Origin: Bacteroidales bacterium
GTDB lineage: Bacteria; Bacteroidota; Bacteroidia; Bacteroidales; VadinHA17
Assembly (NCBI GenBank): GCA_017882305.1
Contig: JADGPU010000021.1
Coordinates: 1-40,075 of the forward strand
Direction of reading: 5' to 3'
DNA length: 40,075 nucleotides
The notes beneath the pieces were generated by a model. It saw only the letters and a list, made by a program, of their open reading frames with translations, ran no database searches and was not told where the DNA came from. Each line of letters starts with the position of its first letter. The first letter of the stretch is position 1. The position numbers and the translations under genes were made by a program. This document shows, one piece after another, positions 24,532-32,529 of this stretch.

Positions 24532-24602
24532 TTACCCCCCATCCCCCCCAAGGGGGGCTAAAATCAGACTGTGATACTTTTGTCCCCGCCAAGGCGGGAT
24601 CT
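24532..24602. repeat. C-run/G-run hairpin, copy 2, plus CCGCC/GGCGG hairpin
   Basis: C runs, AA and GGGGGGC (24535-24558) repeat the element at 13583. A second hairpin, TCCCCGCCAAGGCGGGA (24583-24599), resembles the one at 6036 in its TCCCGC/GCGGGA arms. Both sit in the 130-base gap between the exonuclease and rlmI-like genes (24514-24643), which holds no gene. Confidence 0.6.
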
Positions 24603-24643
24603 TCGCTTCGCTTCGACTTTTTACTTTTATCTTTTGTCTTTCT

Positions 24644-25225
24644 TCAAACCTTATGACCATTCACCAGCTTCTTATATATCTGATGACAAACCCACGCATC
24701 AGTTGCAGCATATGTCAGTTGGGCTTCAGTAAGTTGATCTGCTTCCCAGTCTGTCACCTGCTGTCGTTTAGATATCCTGAACCCAAGAACTATCGCAGCA
24801 AGCTTTTTCAATCCGGAACTCTGAATGCCAAAATTCTTTACGAAATTCTGCAGATCAATGAATCCATCAGGGGAAAATTTCCTGACTCCTTTTAAAAATC
24901 TTATGTCATCATGCACTGCAACACCGGCTTTTATAACAGAAGGATCGGATAACAGTTCAGCCAGTTTATCAGGTATTCCTATTTTATTGATACGGAACAG
25001 ACAGGCAAGGTCCCCGGTCGAAAGCTGGATAAGTGAAACTGCATTTTTTCTCCCTTTTTTGAAAGTTGGCCTTGTCTCAGTATCAAAACCAAGGATGTCC
25101 GTTCCAAGAAGCCTTGGAAAAACCTCATAAAATGTTTTAAGATTATCCACTAAAACTATTTCACCCTTAAACCACGAGAGCTCATGTTCCGCCAGTTCCT
25201 CAACTGTAATATTTTCCTTATACAT
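24644..25225 (-). CDS. 3'-5' exonuclease domain protein (RNase D-like, DEDDy)
   Basis: Starting at the ATG at 25225, the protein has 193 residues. A TTG-initiated extension to 25234 would overlap the previous gene and was rejected. DEDDy exonuclease motifs are complete: Exo I FDTETRP (Asp48, Glu50), Exo II VAVHDDIRFL (Asp106 or 107) and Exo III YAATDAW (Tyr172, Asp176). It lacks HRDC domains, so it is shorter than RNase D. The substrate, DNA or RNA, cannot be decided. Its ATG follows the stop of the DUF5063 gene after one base, indicating translational coupling. Confidence 0.88.
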   Translation of the reverse strand: MYKENITVEELAEHELSWFKGEIVLVDNLKTFYEVFPRLLGTDILGFDTETRPTFKKGRKNAVSLIQLSTGDLACLFRINKIGIPDKLAELLSDPSVIKAGVAVHDDIRFLKGVRKFSPDGFIDLQNFVKNFGIQSSGLKKLAAIVLGFRISKRQQVTDWEADQLTEAQLTYAATDAWVCHQIYKKLVNGHKV

Positions 25226-25226
25226 A

Positions 25227-25850
25227 TTATTCAATATCGCCTCTTAAATCCTTTTGTCTTCTTGTTATAAACCAGTCAGCAGTGTTTCTGTTTTCATCAT
25301 CTGGTTCCGACTCTTTTTCGACCTTACCTATCTCCTCTCCCGAGTAAATGAACTTATGAATAGCCCTCATCGAATTTACCAGTTTCTGACCCCAGAAGTT
25401 TTCAAAGTTCATTCTGCATTCCCAAACTGCATCCTTCATAACCTCTTCCGTACCAGTCTGGTATAAAAGAAGAAAGTCCTTCATATCCTGGTAAATATCT
25501 GCCATATTCTCAGAAATACTTGATACTAAAGGCCCTTCTGTTTCATTTATTTTTTCATCGAATACTTCAAGGTAATCATTTGCTGTTCCGAACTTTTCTT
25601 TAAGTGTGTCATTAATATCGGTCCAGTCAGATTCTGTCACGAACTTTTCATTACCATCTTCAAAAAAAGGATCTAATTGAGGTAAAAGAGAAGCTTTAAG
25701 ATACATAAGAGGTAAAATACGTTGAAGGATCTTCATTAACTCATCACCTTTCAGTTCCGAAGCATGCTCTGTATATTTACAGAATTCATTCGCAACAGCA
25801 ACGAATTCAACAACATTTCTCGAATATACTGGATTTGAATTGTTATCCAT
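25227..25850 (-). CDS. DUF5063 domain protein
   Basis: The 207-residue acidic, mainly helical protein resembles the DUF5063 family of Bacteroidota, whose function is unknown. Visible features are a helical N terminus (VEFVAVANEFCKYTEHAS), LPLMYLKASLLPQLDP (about 49-64), FLLLYQTGTEEVMKDAVWEC (about 132-151) and a tryptophan in NFWGQKLVNSMRAIHKF. There is no signal peptide or membrane segment. It is the first gene of a minus-strand group with the exonuclease, whose start lies one base after this stop. The tight pairing hints that the two act together, but no activity is visible in this protein. Confidence 0.8.
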   Translation of the reverse strand: MDNNSNPVYSRNVVEFVAVANEFCKYTEHASELKGDELMKILQRILPLMYLKASLLPQLDPFFEDGNEKFVTESDWTDINDTLKEKFGTANDYLEVFDEKINETEGPLVSSISENMADIYQDMKDFLLLYQTGTEEVMKDAVWECRMNFENFWGQKLVNSMRAIHKFIYSGEEIGKVEKESEPDDENRNTADWFITRRQKDLRGDIE

Positions 25851-25960
25851 AATTTCTAATTAAATTTTGGTACAAAATTAGACATTTAAGGACAGTATTA
25901 GTTACCCTTCAAAATTTTTTATTAAAACTAACAGATGCTTATATTCCCTGAAAATTATAA

Positions 25961-25987
25961 CCTTTGAGCTCCTTTGTGGTTAAATTT
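25961..25987 (+). repeat. CTTTGCGGTTAA element, short copy
   Basis: CCTTTGAGCTCCTTTGTGG followed by TTAAATTT matches the 3' end of copies 1 and 2 (CCTTTGCGACCTTTGCGG, TTAATGG) in the same orientation. It lies 12 bases before the ATG at 26000. The related word TTTGCAC comes next. Confidence 0.45.
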
Positions 25988-25999
25988 ATACTTTGCACT

Positions 26000-28828
26000 A
26001 TGTTGAACGGCAATTATAAATTATTATATGAACGGCTTACTGTAACTATCGACAAGAAAAGGATCTTTCATGACCCTCTATATACTCTGGCTTATGGAAC
26101 CGATGCAAGCTTTTACAGGCTTATTCCCAGGCTGGTGATCAAAGCAAAGGATGAAAATGAAGTTTCAATGATAATAAAAGAGAGCTCTCAACTCTCTATT
26201 GGGATAACTTTTCGTGCAGCCGGTACAAGTCTTTCAGGACAGGCAATAACTGATTCTGTGCTAGTGATTTCTGGAAGCAACTGGAAAGAATTCCAAATAG
26301 GTGAAAATGGACATGAAATCAGGCTTCAACCCGGATTAACCGGAGGACGTGTCAATTCTCTTCTTGCTCCTTTCGGACGGAAGATCGGTCCCGATCCCGC
26401 ATCGATAAATGCAGCCATGATTGGCGGGATCGCTGCAAATAATGCCAGTGGAATGTGCTGTGGTACTGCTGATAATTCATATAAAACTGTTGCCGGAATG
26501 AGAATAATCTTGTCTGATGGAACCATACTTGATACAAGGGATCAGTCAAGTAAGAAAGCGTTCAGGGAATCGCATTCAAAACTTCTGTCAGATGTAGAAA
26601 ACCTGGCTAAATCGGCCGCTGAAAATACTTACCTGGCTGAAAAGATCAGAAAGAAGTATAAAATGAAGAACACTACCGGTTACAGCCTCAATGCTCTTAT
26701 TGATTTCACCGATCCTTTCGATATCATCGAACACCTTATGATCGGATCGGAAGGTACACTGGGTTTTATTGCCGGAATCAGTTTTAAGACAGTCATCGAA
26801 CATCCTTATAAGGCAAGTTCACTGATGATCTTCCCTGATATTGAAAAGGCGTGTGAAGCTGTATTACTACTAAAAGATACACCAGTTTCAGCAGTCGAAT
26901 TGATTGACCGGGCCGGATTGCGCTCGGTTGAAAACGAAAAAGGAATTCCTGACTTCCTGAGATTTCTGCAGAATAATGCATGTGCACTGCTTGTAGAAAC
27001 TTTTGGAGGAAATAAGGTTGAAATAAATAGAAATATTGAACTAATAAAGAATTCCATCAAAGGCATTGCTGTTGACAGGGCTGTTACATTTACCGGTATT
27101 CCTTCAGAATATGAGCTTCTTTGGAAAATTAGAAAAGGACTTTTCCCTTCAGTAGGCGCCATGAGAAAAGCCGGTACAACTGTCATTATCGAAGATGTTG
27201 CTTTTCCTGTAGGATCTTTAGCCAACGCTACACTTGACCTTCAAAGTCTGTTAATAAAATTCAGGTATGATGAAGCTGTGATCTTTGGACATGCTCTCCA
27301 GGGAAACCTCCATTTTGTTTTCACACAGGATTTTAACACACACGAAGAGATTGACCGGTATTCTCATCTTATGTCAGAAGTATCAGACCTCGTAGTTCAT
27401 AAATATGAGGGATCACTGAAAGCGGAACATGGAACTGGTCGTAATATGGCACCGTTTGTCGAAATGGAGTGGGGAAAGGATGCTTATCAGCTAATGAAGG
27501 AAATCAAACAAATATTTGATCCTTTAAACATCCTGAACCCCGGGGTGATCATGAATTCAGACAAGGAAGCTCATTTAAAAAACCTGAAGCCGCTCCCGGC
27601 AGCCAGCGAGATCATCGATAAGTGCACTGAATGCGGATTCTGCGAACCTTCATGTGTTTCAGCCGGTCTTACGCTCACCCCACGTCAACGAATTGTAATC
27701 CACAGAGAAATAATGTCACTTAGAAAAAGCGGACGCGAGCCACATATAGCCGCCTCTCTTATAAAATCTTTTGTATATTCCGGGAATAATACCTGCGCTA
27801 CTGATGGTTTGTGTGCAATAATCTGTCCTGTTAACATTGACACAGGAAAACTTATAAAAAACCTTCGTTCAGAAAAAGTAGCAATGCGACATCGTGGTGC
27901 AATGTGGATCGCTTGTCATATGAGTCTGATAACTTCTGCAGCAAGAAGAATGCTTTCAACAGTAGACTTTTTTCATACTATGCTGGGGACCACTGTTATG
28001 CGAGGTATTTCAGGAAGTTTAAGGAGAATATCCGGAAACAGGATTCCCTTCTGGAACCCATTTATGCCGAAAGGTGCAAAAGTTATAAAGGTAAATATTG
28101 AGTCTGGTTCAGGTAAGCTTCGTAAAGTCGTATATTTTCCATCATGCATTAATCGTTCAATGGGTGTATCAGGGGATCACGTTACGGAGATGCAGTTATC
28201 AGAAAAAATGGTCCAGCTGTTGCATAAAGGCGGGTATGAAATAATTTATCCTGAAAACCTGAATAACCTGTGTTGCGGCATGGCATTCTCCAGTAAAGGT
28301 TATACTGAAGCAGGAGAAAAAAAATCTGATGAATTGGAAGCAGCGCTTCTGAGAGCAAGCAGGAATGGAGAATATCCTGTCCTTTGCGATATGAGCCCGT
28401 GCCTGTATACAATGAAAGCAAACATGAAATCAAATCTTAAACTTTACGAACCTGTAGAATTTATAACAGACTGGCTCCTGCCCTATTTGACTATAACACC
28501 AGTGGATGAGGTCATTACTGTATTTCCTGTATGCAGCATGAAGAAAATGGAGTTGGATGGAAAACTGGCTGACCTTGCAAGGATTTGCGCAAAAGATGTT
28601 ATAATACCAGAGACAAATTGCTGCGGATTTGCCGGTGACCGTGGTTTTACCTATCCTGAATTGAACAGACATGGTCTGGCAAATTTAAAAAGTCAACTAC
28701 CTGAGACTGTGAGAAACGGATATTCAACAAGCCGGACCTGTGAGATAGGCCTGAGTCTGCACTCAGGAATATCATACAAATCGATAGTATACCTTGTAGA
28801 CCTTGTAAGTTGTTCGAAAAATAACTAA
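26000..28828 (+). CDS. FAD-linked oxidase with 4Fe-4S and CCG domains (D-lactate/2-hydroxyacid dehydrogenase type)
   Basis: From the ATG at 26000 the protein is 942 residues. The frame extends upstream to a TTG inside the repeat and was shortened. Order of domains: PCMH-type FAD-binding domain (about 40-270, TFRAAGTSLSGQA, GADP-like GPDPASINAAMIGGIAANNA, GSEGTLGFIAG), FAD-oxidase C-terminal domain (to about 515, KAEHGTGRNMAPFVE), two 4Fe-4S motifs CTECGFCEPSC (about 541) and CATDGLCAIICPVNIDTG (about 598), then two cysteine-rich CCG domains (CCGMAFSSKG about 759, NCCGFAGDRGF about 874). This is the layout of YdiJ/Dld-II-type enzymes oxidising D-lactate or D-2-hydroxyglutarate with electron transfer to the respiratory chain. 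Substrate uncertain. Confidence 0.9.
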   Translation: MLNGNYKLLYERLTVTIDKKRIFHDPLYTLAYGTDASFYRLIPRLVIKAKDENEVSMIIKESSQLSIGITFRAAGTSLSGQAITDSVLVISGSNWKEFQIGENGHEIRLQPGLTGGRVNSLLAPFGRKIGPDPASINAAMIGGIAANNASGMCCGTADNSYKTVAGMRIILSDGTILDTRDQSSKKAFRESHSKLLSDVENLAKSAAENTYLAEKIRKKYKMKNTTGYSLNALIDFTDPFDIIEHLMIGSEGTLGFIAGISFKTVIEHPYKASSLMIFPDIEKACEAVLLLKDTPVSAVELIDRAGLRSVENEKGIPDFLRFLQNNACALLVETFGGNKVEINRNIELIKNSIKGIAVDRAVTFTGIPSEYELLWKIRKGLFPSVGAMRKAGTTVIIEDVAFPVGSLANATLDLQSLLIKFRYDEAVIFGHALQGNLHFVFTQDFNTHEEIDRYSHLMSEVSDLVVHKYEGSLKAEHGTGRNMAPFVEMEWGKDAYQLMKEIKQIFDPLNILNPGVIMNSDKEAHLKNLKPLPAASEIIDKCTECGFCEPSCVSAGLTLTPRQRIVIHREIMSLRKSGREPHIAASLIKSFVYSGNNTCATDGLCAIICPVNIDTGKLIKNLRSEKVAMRHRGAMWIACHMSLITSAARRMLSTVDFFHTMLGTTVMRGISGSLRRISGNRIPFWNPFMPKGAKVIKVNIESGSGKLRKVVYFPSCINRSMGVSGDHVTEMQLSEKMVQLLHKGGYEIIYPENLNNLCCGMAFSSKGYTEAGEKKSDELEAALLRASRNGEYPVLCDMSPCLYTMKANMKSNLKLYEPVEFITDWLLPYLTITPVDEVITVFPVCSMKKMELDGKLADLARICAKDVIIPETNCCGFAGDRGFTYPELNRHGLANLKSQLPETVRNGYSTSRTCEIGLSLHSGISYKSIVYLVDLVSCSKNN

Positions 28829-28859
28829 CATTAATAATGATTTATAAAAAATAATTTAG

Positions 28860-28949
28860 ATGGATCAGATAAAAAAATTAAAGTGGGGAGAACTTATTAA
28901 GGGAATGCATGATATTGAAATGAATATGGGTGCGTCCTATAATAAATAA
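28860..28949 (+). CDS. Possible 29-residue small protein
   Basis: In the 160-base gap between the FAD dehydrogenase and the convergent recQ gene, an ATG opens a 29-codon frame encoding MDQIKKLKWGELIKGMHDIE and nine more residues, ending SYNK. It is amphipathic and not low-complexity, unlike other short frames here. There is no visible terminator between it and the preceding gene. It may be a real small protein, a remnant of a lost gene, or chance. Confidence 0.2.
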   Translation: MDQIKKLKWGELIKGMHDIEMNMGASYNK

Positions 28950-28988
28950 ATATCAATAGAACCTGAAATCATGGGAATGTACTTAAAT

Positions 28989-30899
28989 TCATGAAACCCA
29001 TTTAAGTTTATGATCCTCATCCTGAACTATCTTATTATGGTCGAGCAGCCAGCGAATGACTTTAATGACTCTCTCTTCAGGAGAATCTATCAGTTTTACA
29101 AGTTCTTCTGCATCAGGATTCTTTTCACTCAGAACACTTTTTACCTCTTCAAGAATAAGGTCGAATTCGTACTTGCTCAGGTCCAGCTCATTCCTTTCAC
29201 GGCAAATATCGCAGATCCCGCATCGGTCTGATTCTTCACCAAAATAATTAAGAAGATATACAGACCTGCAACGACTTTCCGAATCGGCATATTCTATCAT
29301 TTTGTTCATCCTGATCTCATATTTTTCTTTTACGTTAAGATAATTGTCAGGTGAGATCATTAAAGCTTTCCGTACCAGCCTTTCTTCGGTAAAGATTACA
29401 AGGGCCGTCTTTTTACCGGGGATATAACGGATAATATTCAACGAGGACAATTTCACAAGATATTGATATATGGTGTCCCGTGATGCAGCAGATTTCCTTG
29501 AAAGCGCTTCTTCATTCACAGGAACAAATTCGCTGAACATCCCGGTATATGATCTAAGAAGAAGTTTAATAAATCCGTCAAATGATTCGTTTGCTACCTG
29601 GAATTTATAAAGATCATCACGGCTGACAATGAAATGTACCCTTGAGGGATTATTTATTTCTTCAGTGAATTCCATATACCCTTCCCTCTGAAGGAACTGA
29701 AGACTGTTGTATGTTTCGATTACAGGTAACCTGTATTTTGCAACAAAATCGTACATATTAAAGTCAAAAACGTTGTCTTTCCCCGAACCGAGAGGCACCT
29801 GCAGATAATTGCACAATGCCTCGTAAGTGTCTTTGATCTTTTCAATTGCAGGAAACTTCTTTCTGATTGTATCTGTCAGACGGCTTTTATCTGCGGGTGA
29901 GTATAAAAGAACAGCGAATGCAGGTTTTCCATCACGGCCGGCTCTACCGCTCTCCTGAAAATAACTCTCAATACAATCTGGTATATCCCAGTGAATCACA
30001 AACCTTACTTCAGATTTGTCGATACCCATTCCGAAAGCATTCGTAGCAATAATTACACGGGTCTCGCCTATTGTCCATGAAGCTTGTTTTTTATCACGAA
30101 GATCATCCGTTAATCCGGCATGATAGAAATCGGCGCTGATCCCATTAGCAACCAGAAGTTCAGCCACTTCTTTGCATCTTTTTCTGCTTCTGACATACAC
30201 TATACCGCTTCCTTTAATTTTCTTAAGGGTTTTGATAAGATATGTGCCTTTCTCTTCAACTTTCCGCACCAGGTAAGAAATATTTTTCCTGTCGAAACTG
30301 GTTCTCAGAACATTTTTCCCCCGGAATGCGAGCTTCTTCATGATATCATCAATTACCTGGGGAGTAGCTGATGCAGTCAGGGCCAGGAAAGGTACCTTTT
30401 CGGAAATATGATCTCTTATGGATGCAATTTTCAGATATGATGGTCTGAAATCATATCCCCATTGTGAAATACAATGTGCTTCATCTATTGCTACGAGCGA
30501 AAGGTTAAGCCTCGTCACCTTTGCCTGGAAAACCCTTGTTGATATTCTTTCAGGCGAGATATAAAGGAACTTATAATCACCAAAGATGGAATTTTCGAGT
30601 GCATTATCTATCTCTTCGCCTGACATTCCTGAGTGTATTGCTATAGCTTTTATTTCCAAGTCATTAAGACGATTCACCTGATCTTTCATGAGGGCAATGA
30701 GCGGGGTAATAACCAGGCATATTCCTTCCTGTGCCAGTGCCGGTACCTGAAAAGTAATTGATTTGCCTCCGCCTGTTGGCATAAGTCCTAAGGTGTCTTT
30801 TCCTTCAGCAACAGATCTTATGATATCTTCCTGCAACGGTTTAAAGGATGTATATCCCCAGTATTTTGTTAAAATCTGTCTGTAAGGTTCAATATTCAT
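28989..30899 (-). CDS. recQ: ATP-dependent DNA helicase RecQ
   Basis: The ATG at 30899 gives 636 residues (MNIEPYRQILTKYWGYTSFK). A GTG four codons upstream is less likely. Superfamily 2 motifs: Q-motif region, Walker A PTGGGKS (41-47), DEAH (139-142, AIDEAHCISQWGYDFRPSY), and helicase C with TNAFGMGIDKSEVRFVIHWD and ESYFQESGRAGRDG. The zinc-binding cysteines are in CRSVYLLNYFGE and CGICDIC (about 541-568), close to the C terminus, after a winged-helix-like region (about 350-520), not immediately after helicase C. No HRDC domain is evident. RecQ unwinds 3'-5' in recombination and fork repair. It is convergent with the FAD dehydrogenase gene and divergent from guaB. Confidence 0.94.
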   Translation of the reverse strand: MNIEPYRQILTKYWGYTSFKPLQEDIIRSVAEGKDTLGLMPTGGGKSITFQVPALAQEGICLVITPLIALMKDQVNRLNDLEIKAIAIHSGMSGEEIDNALENSIFGDYKFLYISPERISTRVFQAKVTRLNLSLVAIDEAHCISQWGYDFRPSYLKIASIRDHISEKVPFLALTASATPQVIDDIMKKLAFRGKNVLRTSFDRKNISYLVRKVEEKGTYLIKTLKKIKGSGIVYVRSRKRCKEVAELLVANGISADFYHAGLTDDLRDKKQASWTIGETRVIIATNAFGMGIDKSEVRFVIHWDIPDCIESYFQESGRAGRDGKPAFAVLLYSPADKSRLTDTIRKKFPAIEKIKDTYEALCNYLQVPLGSGKDNVFDFNMYDFVAKYRLPVIETYNSLQFLQREGYMEFTEEINNPSRVHFIVSRDDLYKFQVANESFDGFIKLLLRSYTGMFSEFVPVNEEALSRKSAASRDTIYQYLVKLSSLNIIRYIPGKKTALVIFTEERLVRKALMISPDNYLNVKEKYEIRMNKMIEYADSESRCRSVYLLNYFGEESDRCGICDICRERNELDLSKYEFDLILEEVKSVLSEKNPDAEELVKLIDSPEERVIKVIRWLLDHNKIVQDEDHKLKWVS

Positions 30900-30993
30900 T
30901 ACGGATTGCACTATTTACAAATGTAGTAACTGTTATTCAAATTTTTATGAAGGTTAAAAGAAAGAGATGTTTTAAGAGTTCTGTTTTTTTTCG

Positions 30994-31000
30994 TAATTTG
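30994..31000 (+). promoter_or_regulatory. Possible -7 element of guaB
   Basis: TAATTTG followed by CG, 29 bases before the guaB ATG, resembles the Bacteroidota sigma-A -7 box TAnnTTTG but is one base short. A clear TTTG -33 box is not seen; only T-rich sequence lies at that distance. Weak call. Confidence 0.3.
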
Positions 31001-31028
31001 CGCCATCGAAAACTTAAAATCTCATCTG

Positions 31029-32510
31029 ATGTCATTTTTAAAAGATAAGATACTTTATGAAGGATTAACATTTGATGATGTCCTTCTGGTTCCTGCTTAT
31101 TCTGAGGTACTTCCAAGGGAAGTTGATCTCAGCTCCATGTTCACGAGAAACATCCGTATCAATACGCCTGTCGTATCGGCTGCCATGGATACCGTAACAG
31201 AAGATGAGCTTGCAATTGCCATTGCAAGAGAGGGCGGAATTGGGGTGATCCACAAGAATATGTCTGTCGAAAGACAAGCTGCACAGGTAAAGCGCGTCAA
31301 GAGGGCTGAAAATGTCATGATTTTTGATCCGATAACTATTAACCTCGATGCCACTGTGGCTGAAGCCATGAATTTAATGAGTGAATATAAGATCGGGGGC
31401 ATTCCGGTTATTGACAAGGACGGCATTCTTAAAGGAATTGTTACAAACAGGGACCTGAGATTCGAAAACAACCGGGCGCGTAAGATAACAGAAGTAATGA
31501 CCACAAGTCTGATCACTACAAATCATCAGACTAACCTGGAAGCTGCTGCCAGAATACTTCAGAAACATAAGATTGAAAAGCTTCCTATGGTAGATGATTC
31601 AGGTAAGCTGATAGGCCTGATTACCTATAAAGACATTACAAAAACCAAAGATCGCCCGAATTCATGTAAGGATGACAAAGGAAGACTCAGAGTGGCAGGT
31701 GCAGTCGGAATAGCCTCAGATACTCTGCAAAGGGTTGAAGCTCTTATAAATGCTAATGTCGATGCAATAGTTATTGATACGGCACATGCCCATACCAAAA
31801 GCGTTATTAATATTCTGAAGGAAATAAAAAGGAACTTCCCTGATGTCGAGGTAATTGCAGGTAATATTGGTACTGCTGAAGCTGCTAAAAAGCTTGCCGA
31901 TGAAGGTGCAGACGCAGTAAAAGTAGGTATAGGGCCAGGATCAATCTGTACAACAAGGATAATTGCAGGTGTAGGAATACCACAGCTCTCTGCTATATAT
32001 AATGTTGCAAAAGCTATTGATGGTTCAGGAATTCCGGTGATTGCTGATGGTGGAATCAGGTATTCGGGTGATATTATTAAAGCAATTGCTGCAGGTGCCG
32101 ATTCAATTATGGCCGGATCCCTTTTTGCAGGGGTTGAAGAATCACCGGGAGACACTATTATCTATAACGGACGTAAGTTTAAAGCATACAGAGGAATGGG
32201 TTCCATAGAAGCAATGCAGCAAGGTTCAAAAGACCGTTATTTTCAGGATATTGAGGACGATATAAGAAAACTTGTACCAGAAGGAATTGAGGCAAGGGTG
32301 CCATATAAGGGAACACTCGCTGAAGTAATTTACCAGATGACCGGTGGTTTAAGGGCCGGGATGGGATACCTGGGAGCCAGGAATATTTCTGTTCTCAAAA
32401 AAGATGGTAAATTTGTAAGAATCACTCATTCAGGCATTATAGAAAGTCACCCTCATGACGTTTCCATAACAAGGGAAGCACCTAATTACAGCAGAAAATC
32501 ATTTGAATAA
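31029..32510 (+). CDS. guaB: IMP dehydrogenase
   Basis: GuaB oxidises IMP to XMP with NAD+, the committed step to GMP. The 493 residues contain the split TIM barrel with an inserted CBS pair (about 97-205, PVIDKDGILKGIVTNRDLRF and PMVDDSGKLIGLITYKDI). The catalytic Cys307 lies in GPGSICTTR, and the mobile flap includes YRGMGSIEAM. The N terminus YEGLTFDDVLLVPAYSEVLP is canonical. The gene opens a packed plus-strand group: the next ATG is 19 bases after its stop. Linking guaB to envelope foldases recurs in Bacteroidota from memory, though the biochemical reason is unclear. Confidence 0.97.
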   Translation: MSFLKDKILYEGLTFDDVLLVPAYSEVLPREVDLSSMFTRNIRINTPVVSAAMDTVTEDELAIAIAREGGIGVIHKNMSVERQAAQVKRVKRAENVMIFDPITINLDATVAEAMNLMSEYKIGGIPVIDKDGILKGIVTNRDLRFENNRARKITEVMTTSLITTNHQTNLEAAARILQKHKIEKLPMVDDSGKLIGLITYKDITKTKDRPNSCKDDKGRLRVAGAVGIASDTLQRVEALINANVDAIVIDTAHAHTKSVINILKEIKRNFPDVEVIAGNIGTAEAAKKLADEGADAVKVGIGPGSICTTRIIAGVGIPQLSAIYNVAKAIDGSGIPVIADGGIRYSGDIIKAIAAGADSIMAGSLFAGVEESPGDTIIYNGRKFKAYRGMGSIEAMQQGSKDRYFQDIEDDIRKLVPEGIEARVPYKGTLAEVIYQMTGGLRAGMGYLGARNISVLKKDGKFVRITHSGIIESHPHDVSITREAPNYSRKSFE

Positions 32511-32529
32511 CCGGTATCAGAAAATCCTG

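Noticed and set aside
25964..25999. TTG-initiated N-terminal extension of the FAD dehydrogenase
   Set aside because: It reads through an intergenic repeat, and the ATG at 26000 gives the normal N terminus. Similar TTG extensions at 32503, 35283 and 39931 were rejected for the same kind of reason.
31625..32155. 176-codon minus-strand frame inside guaB
   Set aside because: Antisense to the IMP dehydrogenase catalytic core; Ala/Ile/Pro-rich shadow translation.
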